From positions 1,364,001 through 1,428,000 of the forward strand of contig NZ_CP046976.1 in NCBI RefSeq assembly GCF_030408415.1: a stretch of DNA of 64,000 bases, in the 5' to 3' direction. Shown here piece by piece: positions 37,210 through 48,200 of this stretch (position 1 is its first letter; the number at the start of each line of letters is the position of its first letter). The notes beneath the pieces were generated by a model that had not been told where the DNA came from, did not search any database, and saw nothing but the letters and a program-made list of their open reading frames with translations. The translations under genes were made by a program, and so were the position numbers. The stretch is from Corynebacterium appendicis CIP 107643 (GTDB lineage: Bacteria > Actinomycetota > Actinomycetes > Mycobacteriales > Mycobacteriaceae).

Positions 37210-37902
37210 GTGAGAGATCTCGTAGATACCACCGAAATGTACTTGCGCACGGTCTACGAGCTCGAAGAAGAAGGCATTGTTCCGCTGCGAGCCCGCATCG
37301 CCGAGCGCCTCGACCAGTCCGGCCCTACCGTCTCTCAGACCGTTGCGCGCATGGAACGCGACGGCCTCATCGTCGTCGAATCCGACCGTTCCCTGTCCCT
37401 GACGGAGCGCGGACGAGAGCTCGCCACCTCCGTGATGCGCAAGCACCGCCTCGCCGAGTGCCTGCTTACCGACGTGCTGAACTTGGATTTGAGCCAGGTG
37501 CACGCCGAGGCTTGCCGCTGGGAGCACGTCATGAGTGAAGACGTGGAACGCCAGATGCTGCGGGTGCTCGACGACCCCACGCGCTCGCCGTTCGGCAACC
37601 CCATCCCCGCTCTCGATGAACTGGGATACACCGCGTCGCCGGAAGAGGACCTCGGGATGCGAGTGAGCGAGCTCGAGATCACCGAACCGGTCCATGTGGA
37701 GATCGTGCAGATCAACGAGATCCTGCAGCTCGATTCGGAGCACTACTCCTCCATCTGCCGCTTCGGCATCGCCCGCGGCGCGCACGTGACCTTGGAGCGC
37801 AACGACAACGGATCGCTCGCGCTGGTCACCGAGTCCGGCGCGCGCGTGAATCTCGCCCCGGATCTCACGCACGCGCTTCGCGTCATACCTGTCCACGGGT
37901 AG
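37210..37902 (+). CDS. dtxR: Iron-dependent transcriptional repressor DtxR
   Basis: This 230-residue regulator has an N-terminal winged HTH ([38 protein letters not shown]), a dimerisation/metal domain with the key ligands in HRLAECLL and EACRWEHVM (Cys102 and neighbours), the [12 protein letters not shown] segment, and a C-terminal SH3-like domain. With Fe(II) it represses siderophore, heme-use and other iron genes. The GTG start at 37210 matches the family N-terminus. It is upstream of galE by 51 bases, the gene order known from C. diphtheriae. Confidence 0.97.
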   Translation: MRDLVDTTEMYLRTVYELEEEGIVPLRARIAERLDQSGPTVSQTVARMERDGLIVVESDRSLSLTERGRELATSVMRKHRLAECLLTDVLNLDLSQVHAEACRWEHVMSEDVERQMLRVLDDPTRSPFGNPIPALDELGYTASPEEDLGMRVSELEITEPVHVEIVQINEILQLDSEHYSSICRFGIARGAHVTLERNDNGSLALVTESGARVNLAPDLTHALRVIPVHG

Positions 37903-37953
37903 CAACTAGGCTGGTTGACCGTACTCACCACCTACCCTGAAAGAGGGAAATTC

Positions 37954-38913
37954 ATGTCCCGTCTCGTCGTCACCGGCGGCGCCGGCTACGTCGGCAGCGT
38001 CTGCTCCAAAGTCCTGTTGGAGGCCGGCCACTCGGTCACCATCGTGGACAATTTCTCCACCGGCAATCGCGATGCCGTGCCGGACGGCGCCGCTCTCGTC
38101 GAGGGCGACATCGACGACGTGATCGACGATGTGCTTGCCGACGGCCCCGTCGACGGTGTCCTCCACTTCGCCGCCCGCTCCCTGGTCGGCGAATCCGTGG
38201 AAAAGCCCGACGAGTACTGGCGTGACAACGTGGGCACCACGTTGAAGCTGCTGAACTCCATGCGCGACCACGACGTGACCAACCTGGTGTTCTCGTCCAC
38301 TGCCGCGACCTACGGTGAGCCGGAGCGCGTCCCGATCACTGAGGACATGCCCACCGCCCCGAGGAATGCCTACGGCGCGACCAAGCTGACCATCGACTAC
38401 GCCATCACCTCGTACGCCACAGCCTTCGGCCTGGGCGCGACGAGCCTGCGCTATTTCAATGTGGCCGGCGCCTACGGCGGTCTCGGCGAGAACCACGCGA
38501 CGGAGACCCACCTCATCCCGCTGGTGCTCCAGGTCGCGCAGGGAAAGCGCGAGAAGATCTTCATGTACGGCGATGACTGGCCCACCGCCGACGGTACCTG
38601 CGTGCGCGACTACATCCACATCCGGGATCTCGCCGATGCGCACCTTCTGGCGCTCGGCTCGAATACCCCGGGCAAGCACCACATCTTCAATCTGGGTTCC
38701 GGCGACGGCTACTCCGTCAAAGAGGTCATCGAAGCATGCCGCCGCGTGACCGGTCACGAGATCCCCGCCGAGGTCGCACCCCGCCGCGCCGGCGACCCGG
38801 CCACCCTCATCGCGTCGTCGCAGCGCGCGAAGGACGAGCTGGGGTGGACCCCCACCCGCACCGATCTCGACCAGATCGTCGCCGATGCGTGGGAGTACAC
38901 CCAGTCCCGTTAA
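37954..38913 (+). CDS. galE: UDP-glucose 4-epimerase
   Basis: This 319-residue extended SDR enzyme interconverts UDP-glucose and UDP-galactose, providing UDP-Gal (and Galf) for arabinogalactan. NAD motif GGAGYVGS is at residues 8-15, the Ser/Thr of FSSTAATYG is present, and the catalytic pair sits in [11 protein letters not shown] (Y-x3-K). The ATG at 37954 has a GAGGGAAA-type ribosome site. The extra 13 codons upstream are probably untranslated. It is convergent with DUF4192. Confidence 0.95.
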   Translation: MSRLVVTGGAGYVGSVCSKVLLEAGHSVTIVDNFSTGNRDAVPDGAALVEGDIDDVIDDVLADGPVDGVLHFAARSLVGESVEKPDEYWRDNVGTTLKLLNSMRDHDVTNLVFSSTAATYGEPERVPITEDMPTAPRNAYGATKLTIDYAITSYATAFGLGATSLRYFNVAGAYGGLGENHATETHLIPLVLQVAQGKREKIFMYGDDWPTADGTCVRDYIHIRDLADAHLLALGSNTPGKHHIFNLGSGDGYSVKEVIEACRRVTGHEIPAEVAPRRAGDPATLIASSQRAKDELGWTPTRTDLDQIVADAWEYTQSR

Positions 38914-38937
38914 CGCCGTAGCGTTCGTGCCCGGCGG

Positions 38938-40290
38938 TTACGCGCTGGCCGCCTGATCGCTGTATTCCTCGTCCGGCTCATCCGCGTCGTCGAAATCGTC
39001 TTCGCCTTCGTCACCACTGCCGCGGCCGAAGTCGTTGAATTCGTCCCCGTCGCCGTCCGCGGCATCGCCGATGATGTGCGCGCACGCGAGCTCGCAGCCC
39101 TGGAGAATCGTGGTGACCAGGTGCTGCTGTTGTCCCGCGGCGAGGATCTCCTGGCAGATCGCCGACATGGAGTGGGCCGGCACATCTTCCTGGGCTGTGG
39201 CCAGAGCGGCGGACGCCCACGAGGACAGGCCCTTGCTGATCGCGACGATCGACCACAGGCTCAGTGCATTCGCCCGGATCACGCCGTCGAACGCGCGGGC
39301 CACAGCTAGCAGAGCCGTCGCGGCCGGCTCCGGGTGGCGGACAGCCGTGCCGATCACGCAATCGCGCAGCATCGACCGTGACAGCACAGTTACGAGAGCG
39401 AAGAGATCGTCGGTGTCCGCGAAAACGCGGTCCAGGCTCAGGCGCTCGTCCGAGGCGATGAGAGGCAATGCCGGTGCGTTGCGCAGCGCCGCCATGGCCT
39501 CCCGGACGAACTCGCCGGGAGTGGACGCGCCGCGGTCGATCTGGCGGCGCAGCGCGTCGGCGCACAGCCGCGCCTCACGGGCGAGCTCCGCAATGGCGAC
39601 CTCTTCCCCGCCGATGGTCACCACGCCCGAGTGGGGCTCCTGCTCGAAGTACTCGAATGTGTCGGCGCGGTCGAGCGCCGGTAACACCCCGTTGTCGCGC
39701 CACGCGCGCATCGCCGGCGAGCTCACCACGGAGCCCACGGTGCCGCGGCTCCACTTCAGTTCAGGCCAGTTGCGGTCCATTTCGTCCGGGTCGGGGCCGA
39801 AGACCATCTCGTACGGGGTGCCCTGCGCGATCTCGGAGACGTGCCACAACACGTCCACCAGCGGCTCGCCGCACGGACGGGTCAGATCCTCCAGCGCGTG
39901 TGCCGCGGCCGTGGCCAGCTTCCCCAGGGGCGTCCGGGTCACCAGCACGCCGAGGAAGGCGACGCAGCGTCCCACCGGTGCCGTGTCCAGAAATTCGCCC
40001 AACTGGCCGGCGTGGGCTAAGTCGGCGCGCATCACCGGCCCCAGCACGAGTTCGCCGCCCCGGGTCTCATCCGGCACGAGCCCGATCACGACGACGGATT
40101 CCTGCGGGTAGTAGCCGATGGTGCCGGGAATGGTGGCGATGATGCTCGACGGGTCGTCGACGGAACCGATCTCGTCGGTCCACGGATCGTAGTTCGGGGT
40201 TGTCGGGTCGTTCGGGCGGTCTGGGTTGTTCGGATTTTGCGGCTTGTCCGGGTTCTGTGGTTTCTGAGGTCCTGTGAATGAATGTGTCAT
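38938..40290 (-). CDS. DUF4192 family protein
   Basis: This 450-residue protein begins with a Pro/Asn/Asp repeat tract (about 8-40: PQNPDKPQNPNNPDRPNDP) that looks disordered. The conserved DUF4192 domain follows (IIATIPGTIGYYPQESVVVI; FLGVLVTRTPLG; GVIRANALSLWSIVAISKGL), then a very acidic C-terminal tail (DEGEDDFDDADEPDEEYSD). The actinobacterial family has no known function. It is convergent with galE and divergent from the PAC2 gene. Confidence 0.88.
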   Translation of the reverse strand: MTHSFTGPQKPQNPDKPQNPNNPDRPNDPTTPNYDPWTDEIGSVDDPSSIIATIPGTIGYYPQESVVVIGLVPDETRGGELVLGPVMRADLAHAGQLGEFLDTAPVGRCVAFLGVLVTRTPLGKLATAAAHALEDLTRPCGEPLVDVLWHVSEIAQGTPYEMVFGPDPDEMDRNWPELKWSRGTVGSVVSSPAMRAWRDNGVLPALDRADTFEYFEQEPHSGVVTIGGEEVAIAELAREARLCADALRRQIDRGASTPGEFVREAMAALRNAPALPLIASDERLSLDRVFADTDDLFALVTVLSRSMLRDCVIGTAVRHPEPAATALLAVARAFDGVIRANALSLWSIVAISKGLSSWASAALATAQEDVPAHSMSAICQEILAAGQQQHLVTTILQGCELACAHIIGDAADGDGDEFNDFGRGSGDEGEDDFDDADEPDEEYSDQAASA

Positions 40291-40528
40291 GCCCTATTGG
40301 ACTTTCCCCACCCCCTGATCGGTTCCCCGGACAAGCAGAATCGGTGCGAAACGGGGTGGAGGGAAACTGGCGCAAAGTGGGCTCGTCGATAAGCGAAGCT
40401 GTGCTTTCCCGGATAATTCGCGAGGTGGTCAACGCGTACGGGGCACGATCCGTAAGGTGGGAATGAATCTTAGCGCCCGTGGTGTTGCACTGGGTGTTGA
40501 TTGGTTCAGATAAAGGAGGATGTCACAC
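40291..40528. other. Intergenic region between DUF4192 and the PAC2 gene
   Basis: No gene is seen in these 238 bases. The region contains one intergenic copy of CGTCGATAAGC (40384-40394), about 135 bases upstream of the PAC2 start, and the ribosome site AAAGGAGG (40512-40519). Confidence 0.5.
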
Positions 40529-41539
40529 ATGACGTCAGACGATCAGCGGCACATGTACGAGCTAGAGTATCCGGCTCCCGCCGTGGAAGACGGCGCGTCC
40601 TCTGGCCCCACCCTCATCGTGGCCATGCAGGGCTACGCCGATGCCGGGCACGCCGTCGAAGGCGCCGCCGGGCATTTGAAAGACGCGCTGGATTCGCGCA
40701 CGCTCGCCACGTTCAACAACGACGAGCTCATCGACTACCGTTCGCGGCGCCCGATGGTGACGCTGAGCCAGCACGAGATCAGCAACGTCGACGACATCGA
40801 CCTGGACATCCGCGTACTGCGCGATTCGAAGGGCGAGTCTTTCCTGCTGCTCTCCGGCCCGGAGCCGGACCTGCGCTGGGAGGCGTTCTCGAAGTCCGTC
40901 GCGGACCTCGCGGACCGCTTCAACGTGGACAAGACCATCTGCCTCTACGCCGCGCCGATGGGCGCGCCCCACACGCGCCCTCTCGTGGTCTCCGCGCACG
41001 GCAACGACCGCGATCTCGTCGGAAAGATGTTCACGTTCGACGGCATGGTGTCTATTCCGGGCTCCGCCGCGGTGATGATCGAGCGGGAGCTGCACTCGCG
41101 CGGCCGCCGCGTCGCAGGCTACACGGCGCACGTGCCGCACTACGTCGCGTCGTCGCCGTACCCGCACGCGGTCTACCAGCTGCTGCAGTCTGTCTCCGAC
41201 ACCTCGAATCTGCAGTTCCCGCTGCGCTCCATCGAGCGCGACATGGAGCGCGTGGCACAGCAGCTCGCCGAGCAGACGAACAATTCTGACGAGATCACGC
41301 AGGTCGTCGCCCAGCTCGAGCAGCACTACGATTCGGAGATGGCGTCCTACCGCGAGAAGAACCCGCAGAAGATGATGCCGGGCGAGGCCCAGGTGCCCAG
41401 CGGCGAAGAGATCGGCGAGGCGTTCGAGAATTTCCTCGCGGCCATCGACGACCGCGACCGCGGCAAAACGCTTGGCCCCGGCAACACGTGGGAAGACGAC
41501 CAGATCGATCTTCCGGAGGACCCGGACGACGACGAGTAG
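40529..41539 (+). CDS. PAC2 family (proteasome-assembly-chaperone-like) protein
   Basis: This 336-residue protein contains the PAC2 fold: LIVAMQGYADAGHAVEGAAG, then the hydrophobic VVSAHGNDRDLVGKMFTFDG and the YTAHVPHYVASSPYP segment. A helical, acidic C-terminus ends in DDDE. Actinobacterial PAC2 proteins have been proposed to work with proteasome or ATP-grasp partners, but the role here is unknown. The ATG at 40529 is chosen because AAAGGAGG ends at 40519, directly against the alternative ATG at 40520. Confidence 0.85.
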   Translation: MTSDDQRHMYELEYPAPAVEDGASSGPTLIVAMQGYADAGHAVEGAAGHLKDALDSRTLATFNNDELIDYRSRRPMVTLSQHEISNVDDIDLDIRVLRDSKGESFLLLSGPEPDLRWEAFSKSVADLADRFNVDKTICLYAAPMGAPHTRPLVVSAHGNDRDLVGKMFTFDGMVSIPGSAAVMIERELHSRGRRVAGYTAHVPHYVASSPYPHAVYQLLQSVSDTSNLQFPLRSIERDMERVAQQLAEQTNNSDEITQVVAQLEQHYDSEMASYREKNPQKMMPGEAQVPSGEEIGEAFENFLAAIDDRDRGKTLGPGNTWEDDQIDLPEDPDDDE

Positions 41540-41566
41540 TCGCGCGCGTTTAGTACCGTGGGCTAA

Positions 41567-44143
41567 GTGACCACCAACGACGAACAGGCCCCAGCACCGA
41601 CGCTCACAGATTCCATTGCGGATCTCGAGGACGTACCGAGCTCGCTTATCGACGACGCGGTCTGGGACTCCTTCACCTCCTGGACCACCTCGCGCGGCAT
41701 CTCGCTGTATCCGGCGCAGGAGGAGGCGTCGTTGGCGCTGCTCGCCGGCGACAATGTCATTCTGGCCACCCCGACCGGCTCCGGTAAGTCGATGGTGGCC
41801 AATGCCGCGCACTTCATCGCGATGTCACGCGGCCAGCGCTCGTTCTACACCGCGCCGATCAAGGCGTTGGTGAGCGAGAAATTCTTCGCCCTGTGCGATA
41901 TCTTCGGCCCGGAGAATGTGGGCATGATGACAGGTGACGCCACCGTCAACGGCGATGCCCCGATCATCGCGGCGACCGCCGAAATCGTGGCCAATATCGC
42001 GCTGCGCGAGGGCTCGAAATCCGATATCCGCCAGGTGGTGATGGACGAGTTCCACTACTACTCCGAGCCCGACCGCGGCTGGGCGTGGCAGGTGCCGCTG
42101 CTCGAGTTGCCCAAGGCGCAGTTCTTGCTCATGTCCGCCACCCTCGGCGACACGAAGTGGCTCGAGGACGACCTGACGCGCCGCACGGGCCGTAAGACCA
42201 CCTTTGTCGGCGGTTCCGATCGTCCCGTTCCGCTGGACTTCCACTACGTGTTCACGCCCGTCCACGAAACGATCGAGGAGCTGCTCTCCGACGGCAAAGC
42301 ACCCATTTACGTGGTGCACTTCTCCCAGCGTGAGGCCACGGAGCGTGCTCAGGCGCTCACATCGATCTCCATGATCACGCCTGAGGAAAAAGAAGCGATC
42401 CGCGAGGCCATCAGCGATTTCCGCTTCACCACCACCTTCGGCAAGACCTTGTCGAAGCTGCTGCGGCGTGGCATCGGCATCCACCACGCAGGCATGCTGC
42501 CGAAATATCGCCGCCTCGTTGAGCGCCTCGCGCAGGCCGGCCACTTGAAAGTCATCTGCGGCACGGACACGCTCGGCGTGGGCATCAACGTGCCGATCCG
42601 CACCGTGCTCATGACCGGTCTGGCCAAATTCGACGGCACGAAGCAGCGCATCGTGAAGTCGCGCGAATTCCACCAGATCGCCGGACGCGCGGGTCGCGCC
42701 GGCTACGACACCGAAGGCACGGTCGTTGTCGAAGCACCCGAGCACGAGATCGAGAACGTCAAGCTGCGCCGCAAGGCCGGCGACGACCCGAAGAAGCTGA
42801 AGAAGATCCGCAAGAAAGCCCCGCGAGACGGCGAGATCTCCTGGTCGGAGAACACCTTCAACCGCCTCACCGAGGCCGAGTCGGAGGAGCTGACCAGCCA
42901 ATTCACCGTGTCCAACTCGATGCTGCTCAACGTCGTGGCTCGCCCGGGCGACGGCTACGAGCACATGAAGCACCTCCTGCGCGACAACCACGACACCCGC
43001 GCGAAACAGAACCGCGACATTCTCACCGCCGTCGACCTCTTCCGCGGACTCATCGCCGCCGAAGTCGTCGAGCGCACCCCGGACTCCCCCGCTTTCCGCC
43101 CGTACACGCTCACCGCGGAGCTCGACCGCGACTTCGCGCTCAACCAGCCGCTGTCGCCGTTCGCGCTCGCATTCCTCACGCTGTTGGACCCCGAGAGCGA
43201 GACCTACGATCTCGACGTCATCTCCGCCTTCGAGGCGATCCTCGACGACCCGCGCCAGCTCCTCCAGGCCCAGCAATCCGCCGCCCGCGGCGAGGAGATC
43301 GCCGCGCTCAAGGCCGACGGCGTCGACTACACCGAACGCATGGCGCTCATCGAGGACGTCACATACCCGCAGCCGCTGCGCGACGAGCTCGAGGAGGCGT
43401 ACGAGACATTCGTGCAAGGCAACCCGTGGGCGAAGGAATTCGACCTCTCACCGAAGTCCGTTGTGCGCGACATGATCGAGCACGCGATGACATTCTCCGA
43501 CGTGATTGCCACCTACGGCCTCGCGCGCAGTGAAGGCGTTGTTCTGCGCTACCTCACCGACGCGTGGCGCACGCTGTCGCACTCCATCCCCGATGCATAC
43601 ATGACGCAGCGTCTCGACGACATCATCGTCTGGCTCGGCGAGCTCATCCGCCAGGTAGATTCTTCGATTATCGACGAATGGGCCCACATGGCCGACGAGA
43701 ACACCCCGATTAGCCGCGACGACCTGGAACGCGAGCTGGCCTTCGGCGTGGAGGACCCCACTGCCCTCACCGCCAACCGCCGCGCCTTCACGATCATGGT
43801 GCGCAACTACTTCTTCCGCATGGTGGAACTCTTTGCCTACGAGAAAGAAAAAGAGCTCGCCGACATGCTCGACTACATGGAGCTGGCCGACCAGCCCGAC
43901 TGGCCGGCTCTCATGGACGACTACTTCGACGAATACGACGACGTCGACCTGGACGCTGACGCGCGCGGTCCCGATTACTTCGTCCTCGCCGACGCCGATC
44001 CCGGCTCACGAACCTGGACTGTCACCCAAATCGTGAAGGACCCCGAGGGAGATAATTCGTACCAGCTGCACGGCACCGTCGACCTCGACGCGTCCGACGA
44101 TGCCGGCGAAGTTCGGTTGAGTGCGCTGGAAATGCGGCATTAA
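41567..44143 (+). CDS. Ski2-like DEAD/DEAH RNA helicase with DUF3516 C-terminus
   Basis: This 858-residue helicase has Walker A in ATPTGSGKSMVANAAH, motif II VVMDEFHYYSEPDRGW, motif III LLMSATLGD, and the C-terminal RecA motifs GIHHAGMLPKYRR, GTDTLGVGINVPIRTVLMTG and QIAGRAGRAGYD. The remaining 400 residues form the family's helical DUF3516 part. Ski2-like helicases unwind RNA for decay or processing. The GTG start lies 27 bases after the PAC2 gene. One 11-mer copy is near its start. Confidence 0.9.
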   Translation: MTTNDEQAPAPTLTDSIADLEDVPSSLIDDAVWDSFTSWTTSRGISLYPAQEEASLALLAGDNVILATPTGSGKSMVANAAHFIAMSRGQRSFYTAPIKALVSEKFFALCDIFGPENVGMMTGDATVNGDAPIIAATAEIVANIALREGSKSDIRQVVMDEFHYYSEPDRGWAWQVPLLELPKAQFLLMSATLGDTKWLEDDLTRRTGRKTTFVGGSDRPVPLDFHYVFTPVHETIEELLSDGKAPIYVVHFSQREATERAQALTSISMITPEEKEAIREAISDFRFTTTFGKTLSKLLRRGIGIHHAGMLPKYRRLVERLAQAGHLKVICGTDTLGVGINVPIRTVLMTGLAKFDGTKQRIVKSREFHQIAGRAGRAGYDTEGTVVVEAPEHEIENVKLRRKAGDDPKKLKKIRKKAPRDGEISWSENTFNRLTEAESEELTSQFTVSNSMLLNVVARPGDGYEHMKHLLRDNHDTRAKQNRDILTAVDLFRGLIAAEVVERTPDSPAFRPYTLTAELDRDFALNQPLSPFALAFLTLLDPESETYDLDVISAFEAILDDPRQLLQAQQSAARGEEIAALKADGVDYTERMALIEDVTYPQPLRDELEEAYETFVQGNPWAKEFDLSPKSVVRDMIEHAMTFSDVIATYGLARSEGVVLRYLTDAWRTLSHSIPDAYMTQRLDDIIVWLGELIRQVDSSIIDEWAHMADENTPISRDDLERELAFGVEDPTALTANRRAFTIMVRNYFFRMVELFAYEKEKELADMLDYMELADQPDWPALMDDYFDEYDDVDLDADARGPDYFVLADADPGSRTWTVTQIVKDPEGDNSYQLHGTVDLDASDDAGEVRLSALEMRH

Positions 44144-44195
44144 ATACTTCCGCTATTTTCGCGCAGCAACCTATCAATCCTTGTAGTTTTAAAAC

Positions 44196-45137
44196 ATGAG
44201 CAACAAGGAGTACCGCCCGACGCTGGCTCAAATCCGCACGTTCGTGACCATTGCCGAGCGCCGGCATTTCGGCACCGCGGCCAACCAGCTGCAGATCTCC
44301 CAGCCCTCCCTCTCCCAAGCGCTCGTCGCCTTGGAATCAGGCCTGGGAATTCAGCTCATCGAGCGATCGACGCGCAAAGTCATCGTCACGCCCGTCGGTG
44401 AGCGCCTCCTCCCCTACGCACAGGCCACGCTCGAAGCCGCCGATTCCTTCGTGCAGCATTCCCGCGGCGCGCAAGGCGTTCTCACCGGGCAGCTCACCTT
44501 GGGCATCATCCCGACCATTGCGCCGTACCTCCTGCCCGAACTTCTGCGCGCCGCGCAAGAACGCTACCCGGATCTCGAACCCAAGATCGTTGAGGAAACC
44601 ACGCCGGCGCTCATGGACCAGCTGCGCAACGGCCAGCTCGACGCCGCGCTCATCGCCTTCCCCACCGGCACGACCGGACTGGACGAGATCCCCCTCTACA
44701 CCGAGGATTTCGCCATCGCAGTCGCCGAGGGCCATCCGATGGCCGGCCGCGACGATGTCACCCTCAGTGAGCTGGACGCCCTCGATATGCTGCTCATGGA
44801 CGACGGGCACTGCCTGCGCGACCAGATCATGGACCTGTGCCGCAACGCCAACCTCGACGTCGCCGGCATGACCGAGTCCGTCACCCGCGCGTCCTCGCTG
44901 ACCACCATCATCCAGCTGGTCGCCGCCGGCTACGGCGGAACGCTGCTGCCTATTTCCGCCGTGTCGGTCGAATGCGCCCGCCCCAACGTCGCCGTGGCAC
45001 ACTTCGCCGACAGCGTCACCGCATCGCGCCACGTCGGACTCGTGCACCGCTCGTCGTCGACGCGCGCCGACGAATTCGCCGCCCTCGGGGAACTGATCAC
45101 GGAGGCCTTCCACGCGACCGTCGACAAGCGTGCTTAG
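44196..45137 (+). CDS. oxyR: LysR-family peroxide sensor OxyR
   Basis: This 313-residue LysR regulator has an N-terminal winged HTH (PTLAQIRTFVTIAERRHFGT) and an effector domain with the redox pair in DDGHCLRDQIMDLC. The two Cys are nine residues apart, as in OxyR, where they form a disulfide with H2O2. In corynebacteria OxyR mainly represses catalase and dps. TAGTTT (44184-44189) lies six bases before the ATG, so the mRNA is predicted leaderless. It is followed by hrpA on the same strand. Confidence 0.92.
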   Translation: MSNKEYRPTLAQIRTFVTIAERRHFGTAANQLQISQPSLSQALVALESGLGIQLIERSTRKVIVTPVGERLLPYAQATLEAADSFVQHSRGAQGVLTGQLTLGIIPTIAPYLLPELLRAAQERYPDLEPKIVEETTPALMDQLRNGQLDAALIAFPTGTTGLDEIPLYTEDFAIAVAEGHPMAGRDDVTLSELDALDMLLMDDGHCLRDQIMDLCRNANLDVAGMTESVTRASSLTTIIQLVAAGYGGTLLPISAVSVECARPNVAVAHFADSVTASRHVGLVHRSSSTRADEFAALGELITEAFHATVDKRA

Positions 45138-45201
45138 GAGCGTGCGCGCGACAGCTGCCTGCTAGCGGCGACCAGCGTGCGGGTAGACTCGCGCGTTGAC
45201 T

Positions 45202-48200
45202 ATGACGACACCGAAGATCACCCGCGACGACCTCTACCGCCGACTCGACGAGCTGCCCATCGCCAGCGTCCGCCGGTTCCAGCGGCGCCTGAAGAAGGCG
45301 CGGTCGCCGCACGCGCTCAGCCAGATCAGCGCGGACATGGACACCGAGGCGGGGAAGGTCGCGGACGTCGATAAGCACGTGCCCGCGATCGAGTACCCCG
45401 AAGCCCTCCCTGTCTCCGCGCGGCGCGACGACATCAAGGATCTCATCCGCGACAACCAAGTCGTCGTCATCGCCGGTGAGACCGGCTCCGGCAAGACCAC
45501 GCAGATCCCGAAAATGCTCCTCGAACTCGGGCGCGGGCGCCGCGGACTCATCGGGCACACCCAGCCGCGCCGTATCGCCGCGCGCACCGTCGCCGAACGC
45601 ATCGCCCACGAACTCGGCCAATCCATCGGCGAGACCGTCGGCTACGCCATCCGCTTCGACGACCGTGTCTCCGACACCACCGCCGTCAAGCTCATGACCG
45701 ACGGCATCCTGCTCGCCGAAATGCAGCGCGACCGGTTCCTCAACGCCTACGACACGATCATCATCGACGAGGCCCACGAACGGTCGCTCAACATCGACTT
45801 CCTCCTCGGCTACTTGAAGCGCCTGCTGCCCGCGCGGCCGGACCTGAAGGTGATCATCACCTCCGCGACCATCGACCCCGAGCGCTTCGCCGAGCACTTC
45901 GCCGATGCTTCCGGTAAGCCCGCGCCCATCATCGAGGTCTCCGGGCGCACTTACCCGGTCGAAATCCGCTACCGTCCGCTGGAAACGGAAGTGGCGACCA
46001 AGGACGGCGGCACCAAGGTCGTCGACATCGACATGCTCGACGGTCTCGTCGCCGCGCTCAAGGAGCTCATGGCCGAAGGCGACGGCGACATACTGTGCTT
46101 CTTCGCCTCAGAGCGCGATATCCGCGACGCCATGGAGGTCATTGAGAAACAGCACTGGCGCGGCGTCGAAGTCACGCCTTTGTTCGGCCGACTGTCGAAT
46201 GCCGAACAACACCGCGTGTTCTCCCCGCACTCCGGGCGCCGCATCGTGCTGGCCACCAATATCGCCGAGACATCGCTGACCGTGCCCGGCATCCACTACG
46301 TCGTCGACACCGGCCTTGCCCGCATTTCGCGGTACTCCACCCGCACCAAGGTGCAGCGGCTGCCCATCGAGGAGATCTCCCAGGCCAGCGCCAACCAGCG
46401 TTCCGGCCGCTCGGGACGCACCGCCGACGGCATCGCGATCCGCCTCTACTCCGAGGACAATTTCCTATCGCGCCCCGAATTCACCGACCCGGAAATTCTG
46501 CGGACCAACCTAGCCAGCGTCATCCTCCAGATGATCAACCTGCGGCTCGGCGACATCGCCGAATTCCCCTTCGTGCAGCCGCCCGAGCGCAAGGCTGTCC
46601 GCGACGGCCTGCTGCTCCTCCGCGAACTCGGCGCCATCACCGACTCGAGCGACAACGCCGAGCCCGCGCTCACCGACGTCGGCCGCGACATCGCCCGTAT
46701 CCCTGTCGATCCGCGCATGGCGCGCATGCTCGTCGAAGCTAGCCGCTTGGGCGTGCTCCCCGACGTCACCGTCATCGTCGCCGCCATGACAATCCAGGAC
46801 GTCCGCGAACGCCCCCTGGAACACCAGGCGCAGGCCGACCAGGCGCACGCGCGATTCAAAGACACGACCTCCGACTTCCTTGCCTCGCTCAACCTGTGGG
46901 ACTACATCAAGGACTCCCGCGACGAACTGTCCGGCAACGCCTTCCGCAAGCGCATGAAGAAGGAATTCCTCCACTACATGCGCATCCGCGAGTGGTTCGA
47001 CCTCGTGCGCCAGCTCCGCGACGCCGAAGGGCAGCTCGGCTGGACCAACCTGCGCCACGCCGATGTCGGCGAACGCGACCCGAACGCGATCCACCAGTCG
47101 CTGCTGACGGGTCTGCTATCCAATATCGGCGCACGCGACGGCAATTCCAAGGAATTCAAGGGCGCCCGTGGCACCCGATTCATGATCTTCCCCGGCTCCT
47201 CCCTGGCTAAGAAGCCGCCGGAATTCGTCATGGCCGCAGAGCTCGTGGAAACGTCCCGCCTCTGGGCGCGCGACGTCGCGGCGATCGACCCGTCCTGGGC
47301 GGAGAAGATCGCCCGCGACCTCCTCAAACACACCTACTCCGAACCTGTCTGGTCACAGAAGCGCGCTGCGCCGATGGTGCACCAGAAGTCGATGCTCTAC
47401 GGCGTCACGGTCGTCGCGGACCGGCTCGTGCCGTACCACCGCGTCGACATGGAGGCAGCGCGCGACATGTTCATCCGCCACGCGCTCATCGGCGGCGAGT
47501 GGAATTCCCACCACGCCTTTTTGAAGAACAACGCGGCTCTGCTCGAGGCAGCGGCGGCGGTCGAGGAGAAGGTCCGCCGCCGCGGCATCGTCGTCGACGA
47601 GGACACGCTTTTCGACTTCTACGACCAGCGCATCCCCGACGACATCGGCACCGGCCGCCACTTCGACGCATGGTGGAAGAAGAAGCGCCAGAAGGACGCG
47701 TCCTTCCTCGACTTCGACCCCGAAGCTTTGCTTAACGATGCCTCCGCCGACTCCTCCGAAGCCTCCTTTCCCGACAAGTGGCGCCAAGGCTCCATCGACT
47801 ACGACCTGCAGTACAAATTCGAGCCCGGCGACCCCTTCGACGGTGTCACCGTGCTCGTCCCCGCGCCCCTGCTAGCGGGGTTCGAGGACACCAGTTTCGA
47901 CTGGCTCGTCCCCGGCTTACGCGAGGAACTCGTCACCGAGTTGATCCGCTCGCTGCCAAAGGCACTACGCAAGACTGTCGTTCCAGCACCCGAATTCGCC
48001 GACCGCGCCATGGGCAAGCTCGTCCCTTTCGAGGCCCCCATTGCAGAGCAGCTCGCCGAGGTGCTCCGCTCCCTCGGCGGCCACGGCATCAACGGGGGCG
48101 ACTTCCGCTCCGAGGCACTACCCGCGCACTTGAAGATGACGTACGCCGCCGTCGACCGTCGCGGAAAAATCATTGACCATGACAAGAACCTCGCCGCGCT